Positions 1 through 42,360 of a stretch of 64,000 bases of DNA are shown here, piece after piece; the first letter of the stretch is position 1, and each line of letters begins with the position of its first letter. Below the pieces are notes generated by a model. The model saw nothing but the letters and a program-made list of their open reading frames with translations, was not told the DNA's origin and ran no database searches. The stretch spans positions 38,133,200 through 38,197,199 of the forward strand of contig OX345636.1 of NCBI GenBank assembly GCA_947044365.1, written 5' to 3'. Both the position numbers and the translations under genes were made by a program. The stretch is from Petrosia ficiformis (Eukaryota; Porifera; Demospongiae; Haplosclerida; Petrosiidae).

Positions 1-815
1 AGTCATTATGCTATATAAATGCTAGAATGTTAGTCAGGCACAGGTCTGATCCTAGAAGCAACATACCAAATAAAAGATTACTTGTAATGTTTGTTCTTTA
101 GTCTAGTATTGTAAATGTGCATTTTATATGGATAATGCAGAACATAACTCATGCATTATACAGTAAAAGTAAATTCGCCCATATAGATACTATTTTTAGT
201 AGGTGTGAACTAAATGTCTGTATAATCAGTGTTTTTGTGCTACTGTATATTCATGTTGCATAGGTAATACCAGGTCATGTGATTTAGCATTTTAATCAGG
301 TGATTGGCAATTCCAATTATCACGTGATTAATTATCAAATGGTTGCGATTGTTTGCCCTCATTCCTCACTAGTTCACACTACATCACTAATTTGCTCGTA
401 ACATAGCAAGCTTCAATCACTTATTATAGGTCACTCTCATATTCTTCATATCAAATTTATCTACATATGTAATATCACTAAATTTCATTTCCAGTCTCTC
501 TGCCAATTCACGAAAAATTCTGACTGCCTACCAATTGTTTTATACATAGACTTCTAGGTCCATCTTGTTTTGATGAAATTAACTTAAAAAGTTAAGGAAA
601 ATTATATATAGGTCATCGTGATATAGAGCCAAGTGTTAGGTAATTTGTTAGTATAGATTTCAGCAACAGGAACAAGACTAGTATTTGTTTATTATAAAGC
701 AATAATCCGGTTTTGGAGGATTCAAGGTGTGAGCAACATTGAAAAAAAAATTATTAAAAACACTTGTGATACTTTGTAGCTTTCAAATCTTTTTTTAGCA
801 AAGCTTGTTGTTGTG
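1..815. other. 5' flank of the SRCR array, no gene recognised
   Basis: No SRCR half-exon, splice-bounded reading frame or recognisable repeat was found here on either strand. Similarity to the gene A repeat units begins abruptly at about 805-815. Any signal-peptide exon for gene A must lie further left, outside the window, or must have been lost. Confidence 0.4.
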
Positions 816-919
816 ATGTGTTTACAAGTGGAACATAAGTAGTTTAAGTATCACTTGTTTCCGTATAGTTTGTCTATAACTTTAGACACTTCAGTTGAAT
901 TTATTTTTCTTTATTTTAG
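816..919 (+). pseudogene. Truncated end of an SRCR second-half exon with a mutated splice donor, plus its intron
   Basis: The stretch matches the boundaries at 5029-5141 and 8675-8787, where an SRCR second-half exon ends, a GTAAG donor follows, and a short intron leads into the next exon. Here the last codons of that exon are still visible at 816-832, but the donor reads ATAAG instead of GTAAG, and the rest of the exon upstream is missing. The intron and the acceptor at 918-919 are preserved. It marks the left break point of the array. Confidence 0.7.
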
Positions 920-17903
<16,984 letters not shown>

Positions 17904-19230
17904 GGCTGAATTGCTGTTTTTAAAATAAGACTAAAATAATAATTATTATAATTATGTTTTTATGATTGAAACTTAAACAAACTATGTAGTAAATGCACTA
18001 GCTTTCATTTTAAAATACATGCTGTATAGTGATATTTCAATATTATTTGTTTAATTATGTGATTATTGGAATTAATAATGGAAAGTACATTGACCTAAAA
18101 AACTAAGAATGGATGCTTAGTGGTATATAACCTTTGATTGCTTTGTGAAAATAGAAAAGTGATCATGAAGAAAGTATTAATTATAAATTAAAATTAGAAA
18201 GCAACCTAGAATAGTTATTGGAAAGAAACCAGCAGCAGTGATTTAAAATTGAAACTTGTTAGATAAATATAGCTTCATATTTTATAGAAATTTCTATTCT
18301 ATGTATATACTGGATAGGCATAATATTAATAGATGCACATTAATATTACTATAATTATACAAAAACAGAGATAATATATACAGGTTACGTAGTATGTATT
18401 ATCTCTGATAAAAATTATAACATGTAAATGTAATATAGTATTTCAAATTGGAACACGCTTATCAATACTGTGATGCAGAATATTAACACGCTTTATATTT
18501 CGTCAATAAACTTGCTGATAACCATATAACATAGTGCCTTTCTCAGATAGATTATCTTTGCCGTTTTCAACTTGATTTAAATATATAGTCTGGGCTGAAG
18601 TTAAAAGGGTAAGGCAGTTTTTATTTAATTAACTCACCGTATTAAGGACAGCTAAGGAATGTTATGTCACTCGTCAACAATTCTACAGTTAAAAACGTAT
18701 GTGGGAGTGGTTTCAATTATTTAACTCGGGGTCGGATCCGAAGCTTGTTCACTTGAATTTGATGACCTTACTTCACCAAGTTCACCTACTCACTGCCTCA
18801 CCCTCTTCTTTGCATGCAAGCTCTTGCTCAGATTTGTCGGCCAGTCCAAATTAAAGTGAGACGATATATTGTGAAGATGCTTATATATATGCTATTGACA
18901 TGTTACTGTATGCTTTATATGGTGTGCGTGTATATATGTGTGTGTGCGTCGCCTTACCAATATGTATATATATATATATACTCATAATTACTTTAAAAAC
19001 TATGGTATACTACATGTATATAAATAAAGTGTTGTGTCAAATTGTATACTGTAATGAATCAAAAATATGTTCATATATGTCCTAGTTGAGAAATTTGCAG
19101 CAATACACAAATAAAAGTAGTATAATGTATATATGGGTTTAAGAATCAGAAATGTTTTCCAACATCAAAAATAAATATTTTATGCAGTCCCAACTAACTA
19201 TGTCATAATAGGCATTGCCATTTCTATTAC
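17904..19230. other. Intergenic region between gene A and gene B
   Basis: AT-rich, with no gene recognised. An AATAAA at 18505-18510 is a possible polyadenylation signal for gene A. From about 18530 the sequence resembles 42640-44310 (upstream of C), and from about 18760 it resembles 51820-52300 (upstream of D). A shared patch reads CAGATTTGTCGGCC then AAGTGAGACGATAT at about 18830-18867, 43358-43401 and 51874-51913. The shared block is a candidate regulatory region for the B, C and D starts. Confidence 0.45.
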
Positions 19231-19360
19231 TATAAAAACAGTTTAAAGAGTAACATCATTGCATTTTCAACCTTACAACAGGTCAGGTAATAAATTGTGC
19301 TGCAACATAATTATAATGGTCACGAATGAAATATTATCACTACATTTGTTTTGTTTACAG
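19231..19360 (+). promoter_or_regulatory. Candidate TATA box, 5'UTR exon and first intron of gene B
   Basis: TATAAAAA at 19231-19238 lies upstream of a block conserved before the signal-peptide exons of B, C and D. The block reads CATTGCATTTTCAACC, then ACAACAGGTCAGGTAATA, with a donor-like CAG|GTAATA at 19284-19289, and 72 bases later the acceptor TTGTTTACAG at 19351-19360. The likely layout is a short non-coding first exon and a mini-intron. In C and D the TATA position reads TATAGAAG. Promoter use is inferred. Confidence 0.4.
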
Positions 19361-19376
19361 CGATACAAGCTGGTTG

Positions 19377-33104
<13,728 letters not shown>

Positions 33105-33707
33105 AGGTAAGTAAATGATTATGTTTGTGTACATTTTGAATAAAGTGATTGTTCATACTTCCTATTTTTACAGTCTTATAAGCTCACATTTACTGATTAT
33201 TCATTTGGTATCAATCCTAAGATTTATTTGGTATAATATATAGGCGTTAATCGTTAAAACCCATCACTCTTCCCCACCAAGCCACCATTGCTTATGTTAT
33301 ACCTTTGAGTTGTGTGTTTGTTTGACATTTTCTCGAGATATATATATATGTTGTAAGTATATTCATTGTGGAACACCCACTATGCTTGTGATGTCATGGC
33401 ATCATAATCACTGATGTTTTACGCATTACAGTCCTGTAAAAAAAAGCAAACTACACATCTAAATAGTTTAGAGTCATCTAGTGGGTCAATTTAGCTTTAG
33501 CTTAGATTAGTATAAAATTAGTTTTCTAAATTTTTTTTTATTCAATAAAAGACTTAATGTATTATATTCTTTTTTCTTTTAATATGAACAATAATTATAA
33601 TTATGGTGGAAAAGGTATGAACCCAGGACCTTATGATTGCTTTGTGGTTACTGTAAATCGTTAGTTGACTATGTTTTGCCTTAATGCCATGCGCACAAGC
33701 ATAATAT

Positions 33708-33749
<42 letters not shown>

Positions 33750-34470
33750 TACATTAACCCTATCAATTGGAATCATATAGACATGCCCCTGGAGACCATA
33801 AAAATACCACTACTTTTCTCTTTATTCACTGTTAGCTCGCCCATTTCCACTTTATTCTCTCTTTTCTCTTAGTACAGATACATGCAGAGGAAGACATTCA
33901 ATCTCTAATCTAACATATACCACTAAAAGTGTATTGCTATATTACAAATAACATAACTACTATAATTGTTACATAAATGTATACCGATTTTTAGCTCATG
34001 TAGTAGATTGTGAACATACAGCTGCAGATTTTATCATGTTTCTTGTTCTATATTATAAGCATTTTTTAAACACAAAATATTATATATATATAACTCATAA
34101 ATATTATGACTACATGATGATTCCTCTGCCTATTTATTAGTGGAGGTTTGGTGAGATTAGCTCTGAGGAACAAATTAAAGCAAATTGTAGGCTAGGGGCT
34201 CAATGCAATGAGCACAGGTGGCATGTACCCCTGCCCCCAAAACTGATGTTTAGTAATATAATACTGTATATATAGCACAGCACCCCCAAGCTTTAATCTG
34301 GCGGCAGTAGCAATGCTTCGTAATTTATAGGTGGAACGGAATGTTAGCTAATTTGAAGGGTAACCAGTGAGAAGAGTGCATGTCAAAATGCGCTCAGCAA
34401 ACAATATTCATAAAGAATACGACATCGTGAATTATTCCACTCAAACCCACGAGTGGTTGGAGCACAAAAA
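33105..34470 (+). other. Gene B 3'UTR and flank
   Basis: Contains the 3'UTR intron, the AATAAA at 33544-33549, a TA microsatellite at 33711-33743 and a partial GGAGACCATAAAAAT repeat tail near 33790. The block is duplicated at 50320-51310 downstream of gene C; similarity stops near 34160 and 51320. No gene is seen. Confidence 0.6.
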
Positions 34471-34473
34471 ATG

Positions 34474-34680
34474 ATTGAGTATAAAAGACAAGTTGGTAAG
34501 GCAATATTGGAGGTGACACTTAGAAGTGGCTACATCTGTTAGATGCTTTTAATTTCCTACTTCCTCTTAAACAAAAAAAAAGCCTCCTTCTCCTTCCCCA
34601 AGGTGAAGGGGTGTACCCTTCACCTGGGGAAGGTAGGAGGCTTTTTTTTTTGTCTTACCAACTTGTCTTTTATACTCAAT
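34474..34680. mobile_element. Fold-back element with perfect 27-bp terminal inverted repeats
   Basis: The ends match over 27 bases (ATTGAGTATAAAAGACAAGT and onward; mirrored at 34654-34680). A second hairpin sits inside (about 34571-34650): an A-run followed by AGCCTCC and CCTTCCCC, then the complement and a T-run. The element is 207 bp. The A/T runs and high pairing make a very stable stem. Confidence 0.7.
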
Positions 34681-34769
34681 AACTGGCTAATTTGTGATAT
34701 TTCTTGATTAATTAAATTATGTGATTGCAGGTTTTCAAGTAATTTCAATCATTTAATTTAATTGCTTAA

Positions 34770-35344
34770 GGTTGTAGTCTTTTCCGTGGGCGGATGCTAC
34801 TCCAATCAGTTTCTAGTCTTGCAAGCTTCTTGCTGCATACAATCTGGTTCCATTCTGTATTTTTTGGAAGCCATACCCACTCGGGATCTAATTATTGGGC
34901 CTAAATGTTTTGACTGATAGCTAAACACGGCCCACGGGTGGTGGGTGCTAAACAATGGCGGGGTAACTGTAGTTGCTCTCTGAGAAAGATCGGAGTTTGA
35001 TAGTGCCTAGAAAGGTAGATTTTATGGTTTCAGTGAAAAGCTACAGAATTCAGCTTTCTTTAGCCTCTTGTAACTATAAAAGTAAAATGAATTTCCAGAA
35101 AACGGCTCTATTTGTTTTCTCTAAATGCATTGTACTTGGTGCACGCCATGATTGGTGGGCGTGGCTTTCTCCGTTTTGCGATTACAAAAAAATGGACATT
35201 TTATATATGTTTTATCAATTCCAGGACCCTATAAAGGTGATTAGAAGATATGAAGGTTGCCATTACACCAGGTTAGAGTCATATTATATAATATTCTATT
35301 TTGAAACTGATTGGAGTCGCATCCGCCCACTCCCTAGTACCACC
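34770..35344. mobile_element. MITE with about 40-bp inverted ends, TTAA flanks
   Basis: The left end GGTTGTAG then GTGGGCGGATGC then ACTCCAATCAGTTT mirrors the right end AAACTGATTGGAGT, GCATCCGCCCAC and GTACCACC. TTAA lies on both sides (34766-34769 and 35345-35348). The interior has no credible coding frame. A second copy in opposite orientation lies at 42676-43219. Confidence 0.75.
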
Positions 35345-36089
35345 TTAAAAGTTTTATAAAGGAACATAAAATATTATGCATAGGATAACAAAATAGGGTT
35401 TCAGTAAACGTTATGGCATCAACAGCATGGCCACACACGCAACTTTATCCTTGCAACTGCAATGACCAAGAAATTTTGTTTTTGCAGCGTGAACTTAAAC
35501 TAATGAGATGAAAAACGTACAGGAAAAGTATGTATTCTGGAAAATATATTAACATGATTTATGCAAAGAGATTCATAAAGTAATTGAATGACTTCAAAGG
35601 GTTATCTTTGTGAATTTGTTTATAACAGCATGGTAACCATTTGTTTTAGTGTGGGTAAAACAAACAAAACATTCTCGTTTTATCCTGATGACAACAATCT
35701 TCATTATCTAATCTGGCTTAACCTAGCCGATTCTTCACATGGGAGGAGGAAGGGTCTGGTCAACTGCATAAGGAAGTGAGGAAACGATATCAACTTCAAT
35801 GAAGATCTTGGATATGTGTATGTACAGCTAAAGGATTAGCATGGCAATGAGAGTTTTCTGAGTGGAAAGGAGTCCACGGGAAGTCTCTGGTATGCTTGTT
35901 TACCACTGGCGTTTGATTAGCTGGAAGTTAGCAGTATAAACTCTATTGAATTGTAGCAACTCCCTGACTGCTATAAGGTTATATACGTATGCATGTCTGT
36001 GTATTGTTTGTCTCCAATATCTACTATTCATCCTTTAGTTTACTTATCCAGCTCCATTCAGACAACTGACTCTTCTTCCTCCCTTATTG
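35345..36089. other. Region with nothing recognised
   Basis: No exon, repeat end or RNA gene was identified on either strand. It lies downstream (minus strand) of the GPCR remnant's possible polyadenylation signal. Confidence 0.4.
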
Positions 36090-36658
36090 TTTATTATTAT
36101 TATTTGCATTAAAAAAGGCAATACATATCTCAAAGAATAATACATAACTATTAGTAGAAACAGATTGTCCTATATAGAAATAAATATTATGATGAATTGG
36201 TAAAACAATTAGTTAATCTTGATGAAGCCTACTGTAGTAATGAACCAGAATATTAGTTATAATTAATAGGGAGGTATTACATATTTTCATGAATGTTAGA
36301 ATCTTTACATTGGGCCTTTTTATTGAATACCTCAGACTATAATCCAATCCTTCGTCCACAGGTGTTTGAGTATCATGACTATACTCTTTTTCATTCTGGT
36401 CCTGCCCTGCTGGAGTTAGAGATAGCTTTTTTTCTTGTTTAGGTGGTACTTGATTCGAAGTTTCAAAAGATGTAGGTATGAGTGGTAACTGTTGTCCCAC
36501 TTGTACATATTTGTTACCACCTTAGTATTGATGAAAGTAATGAAACATACAACACTTAATTAAACCATCACATAGTTAATCAATTATTTACATTATCTAC
36601 AAGTTACTATCTACATGTGTATAATTATGATGTTGTGCATGAACATGGTAAGTAATTA

Positions 36659-37180
36659 CCGTGTTTCCTCGAATAGTACCCGCGGGTATTATTAATTTCA
36701 GGCCCAGTGATGATGCAGGTAGTAATTCAGGGAGGGTACTATTAATCTAATGCGTGCATGCGCTAGGAGGGGCGGATACTATTCGTGATAACAGGGAGAA
36801 GAAAGTATGGTGTGGGGCTCGAAGTTCCTTGCGTGTACAAGGTGAAGGGAAAACCAAGATTAATTGAACGGCTAAAACGGCTGCTAGCTTCATAGTTCAT
36901 TGCCGGTATTGTTAAATTACAATGATTGTTATTTTTGTTTCAATGTTAAATTTTTCTTACTATTGTTAACTGAATAATAACTGTAATGATAAGTGTTGTG
37001 CTCAGTAAATCAGTTCTTCAGTTAAACATCTTCAATAATATATTCATTGTTGTCCAGTTCTTTTGGGCGGTGCGGGTACTATTTGATGGCGGATACTTTT
37101 CATTCAATCACTACAATAGTGCGGGGACCATTTAAAGGTGGGTACTATTCGAAGTGCGGGTATTATTTGAGAAAATACGA
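36659..37180. mobile_element. Inverted-repeat DNA element inside the GPCR tail intron
   Basis: The left end CCGTGTTTCCTCGAATAGTA faces a right end whose complement reads CGTATTTTCTCAAATAATAC; both are followed by CCGC. The subterminal motif GGTACTATT (and its complement) recurs several times. It is about 520 bp and non-coding. It lies wholly within the intron between GPCR exons 37403-37540 and 36213-36520. Confidence 0.6.
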
Positions 37181-38677
37181 TAGTTGTCTTCATTAAATGC
37201 AATTAAGAATCAGAATTGATAGAAAAAGATGGGACAAGACAATATTCAATTTATGCTGTTCTTCGTATGATATCTTTTAGATATAAGTGTAAAGATTTGC
37301 TTTAACTTTCATGCATAAAGTGATGACTAGTTACTATATTGAATGTTTCAAAAGTTGATCATTTTCTTATCTACATGTAAAGTAATAATCATGTTAGTTT
37401 ACCTAGTGGTTGTGTTTCAATGTCTAATTCTTGCTCAAAATCATTTGATTCTTCGTCCACAACACTGACTGGTTTTTCATCAATTGTGGCTATTGGGGCT
37501 AATTCAAACTTTTCATTTTCACTAGTTGACAGAGTGTTATCTACATGATAGACATTATCATTATTTGACTTATAATTGTAGTGTTAACAGTGGAATTGAA
37601 TTTATATAGCTAAATGAGATAATAATTAAATTACAATCATAAGAAAGATTAAAAAAGTTTATAAAAAAGACAGAAAATTTTAAGTTGCTTCTCATTTATA
37701 AATTTTACAACTTTATCATGACTTTAGATATAGTGGCAAGCAATACATAATGTACATATATAATTTGATAATATACATGCACATGAAACCAGAGCAGGTA
37801 GTAATGTAGAGTTCTTATTCTTAATGAAATTGGAACAATTCACATACCTTTTTCTTTATAATTAAGATATTTTCTTTTCTTCTGAGTAGTGCCAGAACTC
37901 TATAGTAACACAGTAATTGAGTTGATCATAAAACAAGAAACACTTGAATGTTGTATAAAACAAATCACCTGACTGGTGGTATTGTATTCACCACTTTTGG
38001 GTGACAATGTCTGACATATTTTGACTAGTCTATTCCATATCTATGGAGGAGAAATAGATATATATTTATATATATATATATATATGTTTTACAGATTGAG
38101 TATTTATATGTGATAAAATGCACACTGTTGTAGTTAAGTTCCGCTCAAGTAAATGTGAGGTACTACACACATCATATCACATATTATTTTATAGCAGTGA
38201 CACTGGAACAAATTTTCATTATGATGATGTCAGGCAAGGGCCATTTTAAGCTCTAGGGATGGTGTCACCACAATGACAATAATTATATTTCATGTGTGCA
38301 CAAGGAAGTATAATTAGTAGAATAAAAATGAAATGTAAAAACATCCTTGCTGTGTGGAATTTTCTGTAAACAATGCTTGGACAGACTCGCTGTCTGTTTT
38401 GGAAAGAAAAAGTATTTATTAAACAGTTAATTGTATAGTGTCATCTTCCTAACGTCTGTGTGATCCATAGATGTGGTACTGTGGTAAAGTATGATTGTAC
38501 CTATCATAATTGTTGGAATTGCTGGCCATTGGATAGTATGGTACAAATACATGTAATTGTGTATACAACAGAATGATATAAATATTTGAAACCTTAACTT
38601 TTGAAGTTAGATAATATTATTACACTACTTGGTGTTTTAATTTTACCATGAAGGAGGGTTGAGTACAGAAATATTAA

Positions 38678-39275
38678 CCCTTAGAAGACTGATGTCGCAT
38701 ATATGTGACATTTCACCCCTACATGATTCGGAGTGTGTTCCTAAGCATTATGAAGCTCTCCAAATGCTTGTAATTGGTGTCAGGCACAAGCCCATGAATA
38801 TGGCTAAAAAAGTTGATGGTTTTTCGCCTGCCCTTTGGCCTAAATAATGACTACGGGAGGAATTTTAAAGGGGGTGTCCCCCTGTTGATGGGGGTTCGAA
38901 GGGGGCACAGCCGCTTGCCACCCACGCAAATTGTGGTTTCAGTGACCCCGCCCACGCGCTCTGGTGGATACCTGAGGCATTTCCCTTGGTGTAAAACCTG
39001 AAATCATGGGTGTAGCTGGTACCAATATGCAGTGGGGTCATTTTGTTTGCCACAGTTCCAGTCAAAAGAGGGAGAGGACTGCATTTGATTTAATCCTACG
39101 AAGCGCTTGGGGACTTTCGAGTCCCAGTAAGCAAGTTGGTGGAAGTAGTACTCCATGTCGGAAAAGAAGCCAAGTTTGGGGTAAAAAAAGTGAACGGTGG
39201 CCAAAATATATGCAATAGAGTCGCCAGTGTTGGAAATGGGAAGAATTTTGAAAAACAAGCTCAGTCCTCTAAGCG
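38678..39275. mobile_element. piggyBac-like non-autonomous element with TTAA on both sides
   Basis: TTAA at 38674-38677 precedes CCCTTAGAAGACTGA, and TCAGTCCTCTAAGCG precedes TTAA at 39276-39279. A TTAA target with CCCT-type ends is the piggyBac hallmark. It is about 600 bp with no transposase. It is inserted in a GPCR intron. Older relatives lie at about 32500-32912 and 49840-50155. Confidence 0.7.
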
Positions 39276-39898
39276 TTAAGTCTTACCCTTTCATTGCTGA
39301 GAACATGTAGAATGAATATAGCAATACCCTGTGTAAAGAAAGAGATTGATGAAAATGAGAAATAAGAATTACTCAATCGTAGAATAGATATAGTGAGTAA
39401 TTCATTTTTCCAATGACTAGACAACTAGTATTACATTTCATGGTATATATGTTACCATCAAATTACAGTAATTGAAAATAAACACATCTACATGTATGTG
39501 TGTATAGTGTACCTGGGATGAATTAAGAAGTACAAACAGCCAAGCTAAGAAACTTGTCTGTTGGTTGACTGCTAGTAGCCCAAACAACCAGGGTAGTCCA
39601 AGAAGAGCTAGGTAGTAGAATTATTGAGGCCTTGATAATAGTTCTGTAAGTTAAATGGAATATCATTGTTGAGGTAAAAAAATAGAACAGTACGAAGTTT
39701 GTTCCCCTGAATTTAACTTAAATAAATAAATTTGTATTTGTGCTACAACTACTGTAATAGGTCCAGAAATGTAGTAATCTAGTTTTCTGTAAAAGAAGAA
39801 TAATAATAGCTAGTGAATAATAATTATGAAGATTTTGCCAGTTTTGCTACTCGCCGGTTCTATACTTTAATGAAGATCTCTGGGCATCTAAAAGGTAT

Positions 39899-40162
39899 TG
39901 TTAGTTATAAAAATACTCAATATATTGTAAGTTATGTATATTTTAACTTATTTGTAAATATTACCAGAGATTTCAGCTTACCATTTGCAATTGAAATGTA
40001 TGGGCGGCCATTTTTTTTCTGGGCCATCGTACTCTCTGATATGTGTATATAAAGCAATGTTTTATAGTTTTTATTCAGTCATTACTAGGTCTCTGTCTTC
40101 CTATTGTTTGTCATTAGTTTTATGGTACGTGTGTTTACTTTGCCTATAAAAAGTTTACAACA
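39899..40162 (+). mobile_element. Probable LTR with adjoining primer-binding site
   Basis: A possible TG...ACA-bounded segment (TGTTAGTTATAAAA to GTTTACAACA) contains a TATATAAAG box near 40046. Seven bases after it, TGGCAACGAGG (40169-40179) resembles the tRNA primer-binding sites of metazoan Gypsy elements, and a gag start codon follows at 40196. No second LTR is present in the window, so the limits are approximate. Confidence 0.5.
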
Positions 40163-40195
40163 TATAATTGGCAACGAGGTCAACCTTCTGACTCT

Positions 40196-40355
40196 ATGGC
40201 AACACATGGGAAGATATCTACTTTCAACTCAACTGTAGAGTCGTGGATGTCGTACTGTGAATGTCTTCATTTCTATTTCAATGCCAACGACATTGTTGAT
40301 CCGGGCAAGAAACGTTCCATTTTTACTTATCTTCTGTGGTCCATCGATATACCAA
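40196..40355 (+). pseudogene. Gag N-terminal fragment of a Ty3/Gypsy-type retrotransposon
   Basis: From ATG at 40196 the frame reads through a pattern typical of Gypsy gag starts: a Trp-x-x-Tyr motif (ESWMSYCECL), FYFNANDI and GKKRSIFTYLL. About 50 residues in, at roughly 40355, homology ends and the sequence becomes the copied gene A intron. The rest of gag, and all of pol, is missing. Confidence 0.7.
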
Positions 40356-40357
40356 CC

Positions 40358-42360
40358 TATATGGGCCATAAAAAGGAGATGGTGGTATACTTCTCAATTT
40401 GAATACTTCCCAAGCACTTACATGCAAATAGTATTTGTGGTATCCAATCCAAGACATTATCTTCTTACTTTTCATCTATATAGATCTTTCTAAAATAATT
40501 GTTGTAATAGTGTTCTTTTAAATTTTCTTTTTCAACTATGTTTTTAACAATGACTCTGAAGTCAAATTAATTTTTTCATACTTTCATTCTGCTCCCTTGC
40601 AGAATAAAACAATGTATATGATACTTATATACTTATATGATCTCCTCATATTTTAATTACTCCTTTTTGTTGTTTTTTCGTGTACGCTGATTATCATAAC
40701 CACTGAGTGATGCTGAGTTGATATCTTAGTTAATGCTTTCTATATATACATGTAGTATGATATTGTTTTCTCTCATTTTAATTCATAGTCAAGAATTAGA
40801 ACAGTACACAAATAAATGTGCATTTGGCGATGAATTTGGTGGAGGTTTACTTGATAGTGAACAAGAAATTGAAACAATGAAAACATCATATAACACTGAT
40901 GAGGTTTGAAATACTTTAGTTGTTGTAATTATGGTGATATTAAATAAAGCAAGAGTTTACTATTAAAGACATTTACTGACATAATTATAGCTACATTTTC
41001 ATAATGCACATAAAGACAAGAAATCTTACAGCTATCATGCTTACATGACAAATAGATGATCAATTACATTATATTTTAACAGGATCCATATTCCAGTACT
41101 ATTTCTAGTTGTGATATACCTGGAGATAAAACCGCTGGTACTTATCATAAATTAGATGACGAACCTCACTTTGTTAATGTAAGTGATTTATGTTAACAAC
41201 CATAAATATGAGGATTTGTGATAATGTATAATTATAACTACTGCATTCTGATCTCTAAAAAGTAGTGATGTCACAGTACTTATTGCACTCTGCTCATGTC
41301 TGCTAGTGTAGCTCCAAGAACAGTTGTAGCAGCAACAGTATGATCAGCAATAATCAGTTTGGTTTTACCAAGCTCTACAATGTCATGCTTTAATGTGTGT
41401 GCTTGGATGATGTAATATCAGTCTTGGTTTTGTAATGCAGTTGACTTTAGAAACTCTTATTGCATAATCCATGCATTAAACACCAAAGCCAGGTTATAAT
41501 TATCGTTATAATTATAATTACTAGTTTACTACATTATGTAATATAGCCCACTGTTTTAATGTGGCATAAGAGTGAAGTCAATAGAAGTCGAGATTACAAA
41601 ATACACAAGTGAAGCAAATGTATTATGTAATCAAGATCTTTATAAAATACAAACACACATGTGCAGTAAAGGTTACTGTTATTGCAATAACTCATGGTGG
41701 ACTTGTAGTAAGTGATTTAATCTACGGTTAGGTTGATAAGTTTCATGCAATCTGATTGCCTATAATTTGGTGAGAGTTATAGACTACAACTATTGGAAGT
41801 TATAGACCAGTGTCACAGGGCAGGGTCTTGCCCAGTGCAGAATCTCCCCCTGGATATATTGCGCTAGGGACCGGATACCAAATCACTATTCCAAGATAAA
41901 TTTGTTCTGATTTTAACCCTACCTACATGAGACCCTTCTACAAAATCCTATGTGATCCAAGTATGTTTCATCCTGGGGAGATTCTGACACTCTGCCCTGG
42001 GACACCAGTTTATAACTTCACAGTTTCTTGACATAATGGCAGATGCCATACTATAGTAATGGTGTTATTGCTCATGTGTAGTTAACAACATGCATGCTGG
42101 CTATAAATCACTTGCAAAATGCACACCTGACTGAAGTAATTATTATAATACACTCGAGTGTGCTCCGGTTTATGTTTCAGCAATAGTCTACATGCATATT
42201 GTATAATTATAAGTTTATATCATTATAATAACAGATAAATTAAATTTTTATGGTGATAATAAACTTCATGATCAGTATATATATATAAATTCATTCATAA
42301 TTGTTCTCTCTCTCTCTCTATCTCTAATAGATACCAAGTAAAACCTCTAATCTTTAAGGC
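40358..42360 (+). repeat. Segmental copy of the gene A 3' end
   Basis: Bases from about 40358 to 42360 repeat about 15873-17910 (introns, tail exons and the 17344-17543 element) with small substitutions and indels. The left join is directly to gag sequence. Beyond 42360 the resemblance continues patchily into the A-B intergenic region and on to the signal-peptide exon of gene C. One duplication could therefore have provided both the orphan tail and the C start. Confidence 0.8.
40789..42357 (+). pseudogene. Orphan copy of the gene A cytoplasmic tail exons
   Basis: Exons 40789-40903, 41083-41178 and 42331-42357 keep frame, splice sites and stop codon, but no TM exon precedes them; the nearest upstream + strand coding exon belongs to gene B and already ends in a stop. 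Changes from gene A include HYVN to HFVN (loss of a tyrosine), KLND to KLDD, and NF to NL before the stop. It could only be expressed through a chimeric transcript, for example from the adjacent LTR. Confidence 0.75.

Larger units (their letters stand above)
36213..39786 (-). pseudogene. Adhesion-type GPCR 3' half (TM5-TM7 and cytoplasmic tail), 5'-truncated and frameshifted
   Basis: Seven minus-strand exons follow one another with compatible phases: 39718-39786 (TM5: YYISGP then ITVVVAQI), 39513-39643 (TM6: KASIILLP, then GLPWLFGLLAV and NSSQ), 39287-39328 (TM7: GIAIFILHVLSNER), 37969-38040 (IWNRLVKICQ), 37848-37899, 37403-37540 and 36213-36520 (stop). The GP in TM5, LGLPWLFG in TM6 and NSSQGIAIF across TM6-TM7 are hallmarks of the adhesion/secretin class. 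In TM6 the KASIILLP part and the LLGLPW part are in different frames (shift near 39606-39612). Upstream, an LTR fragment starts where TM4 and the N-terminal region should be. AATAAA on this strand at 36090-36095 could end the transcript. Most likely a pseudogene. Confidence 0.8.

Noticed and set aside
34973..35359. A 128-codon + strand frame
   Set aside because: It spans a MITE and its right inverted repeat, and the other copy of the element does not keep the frame.
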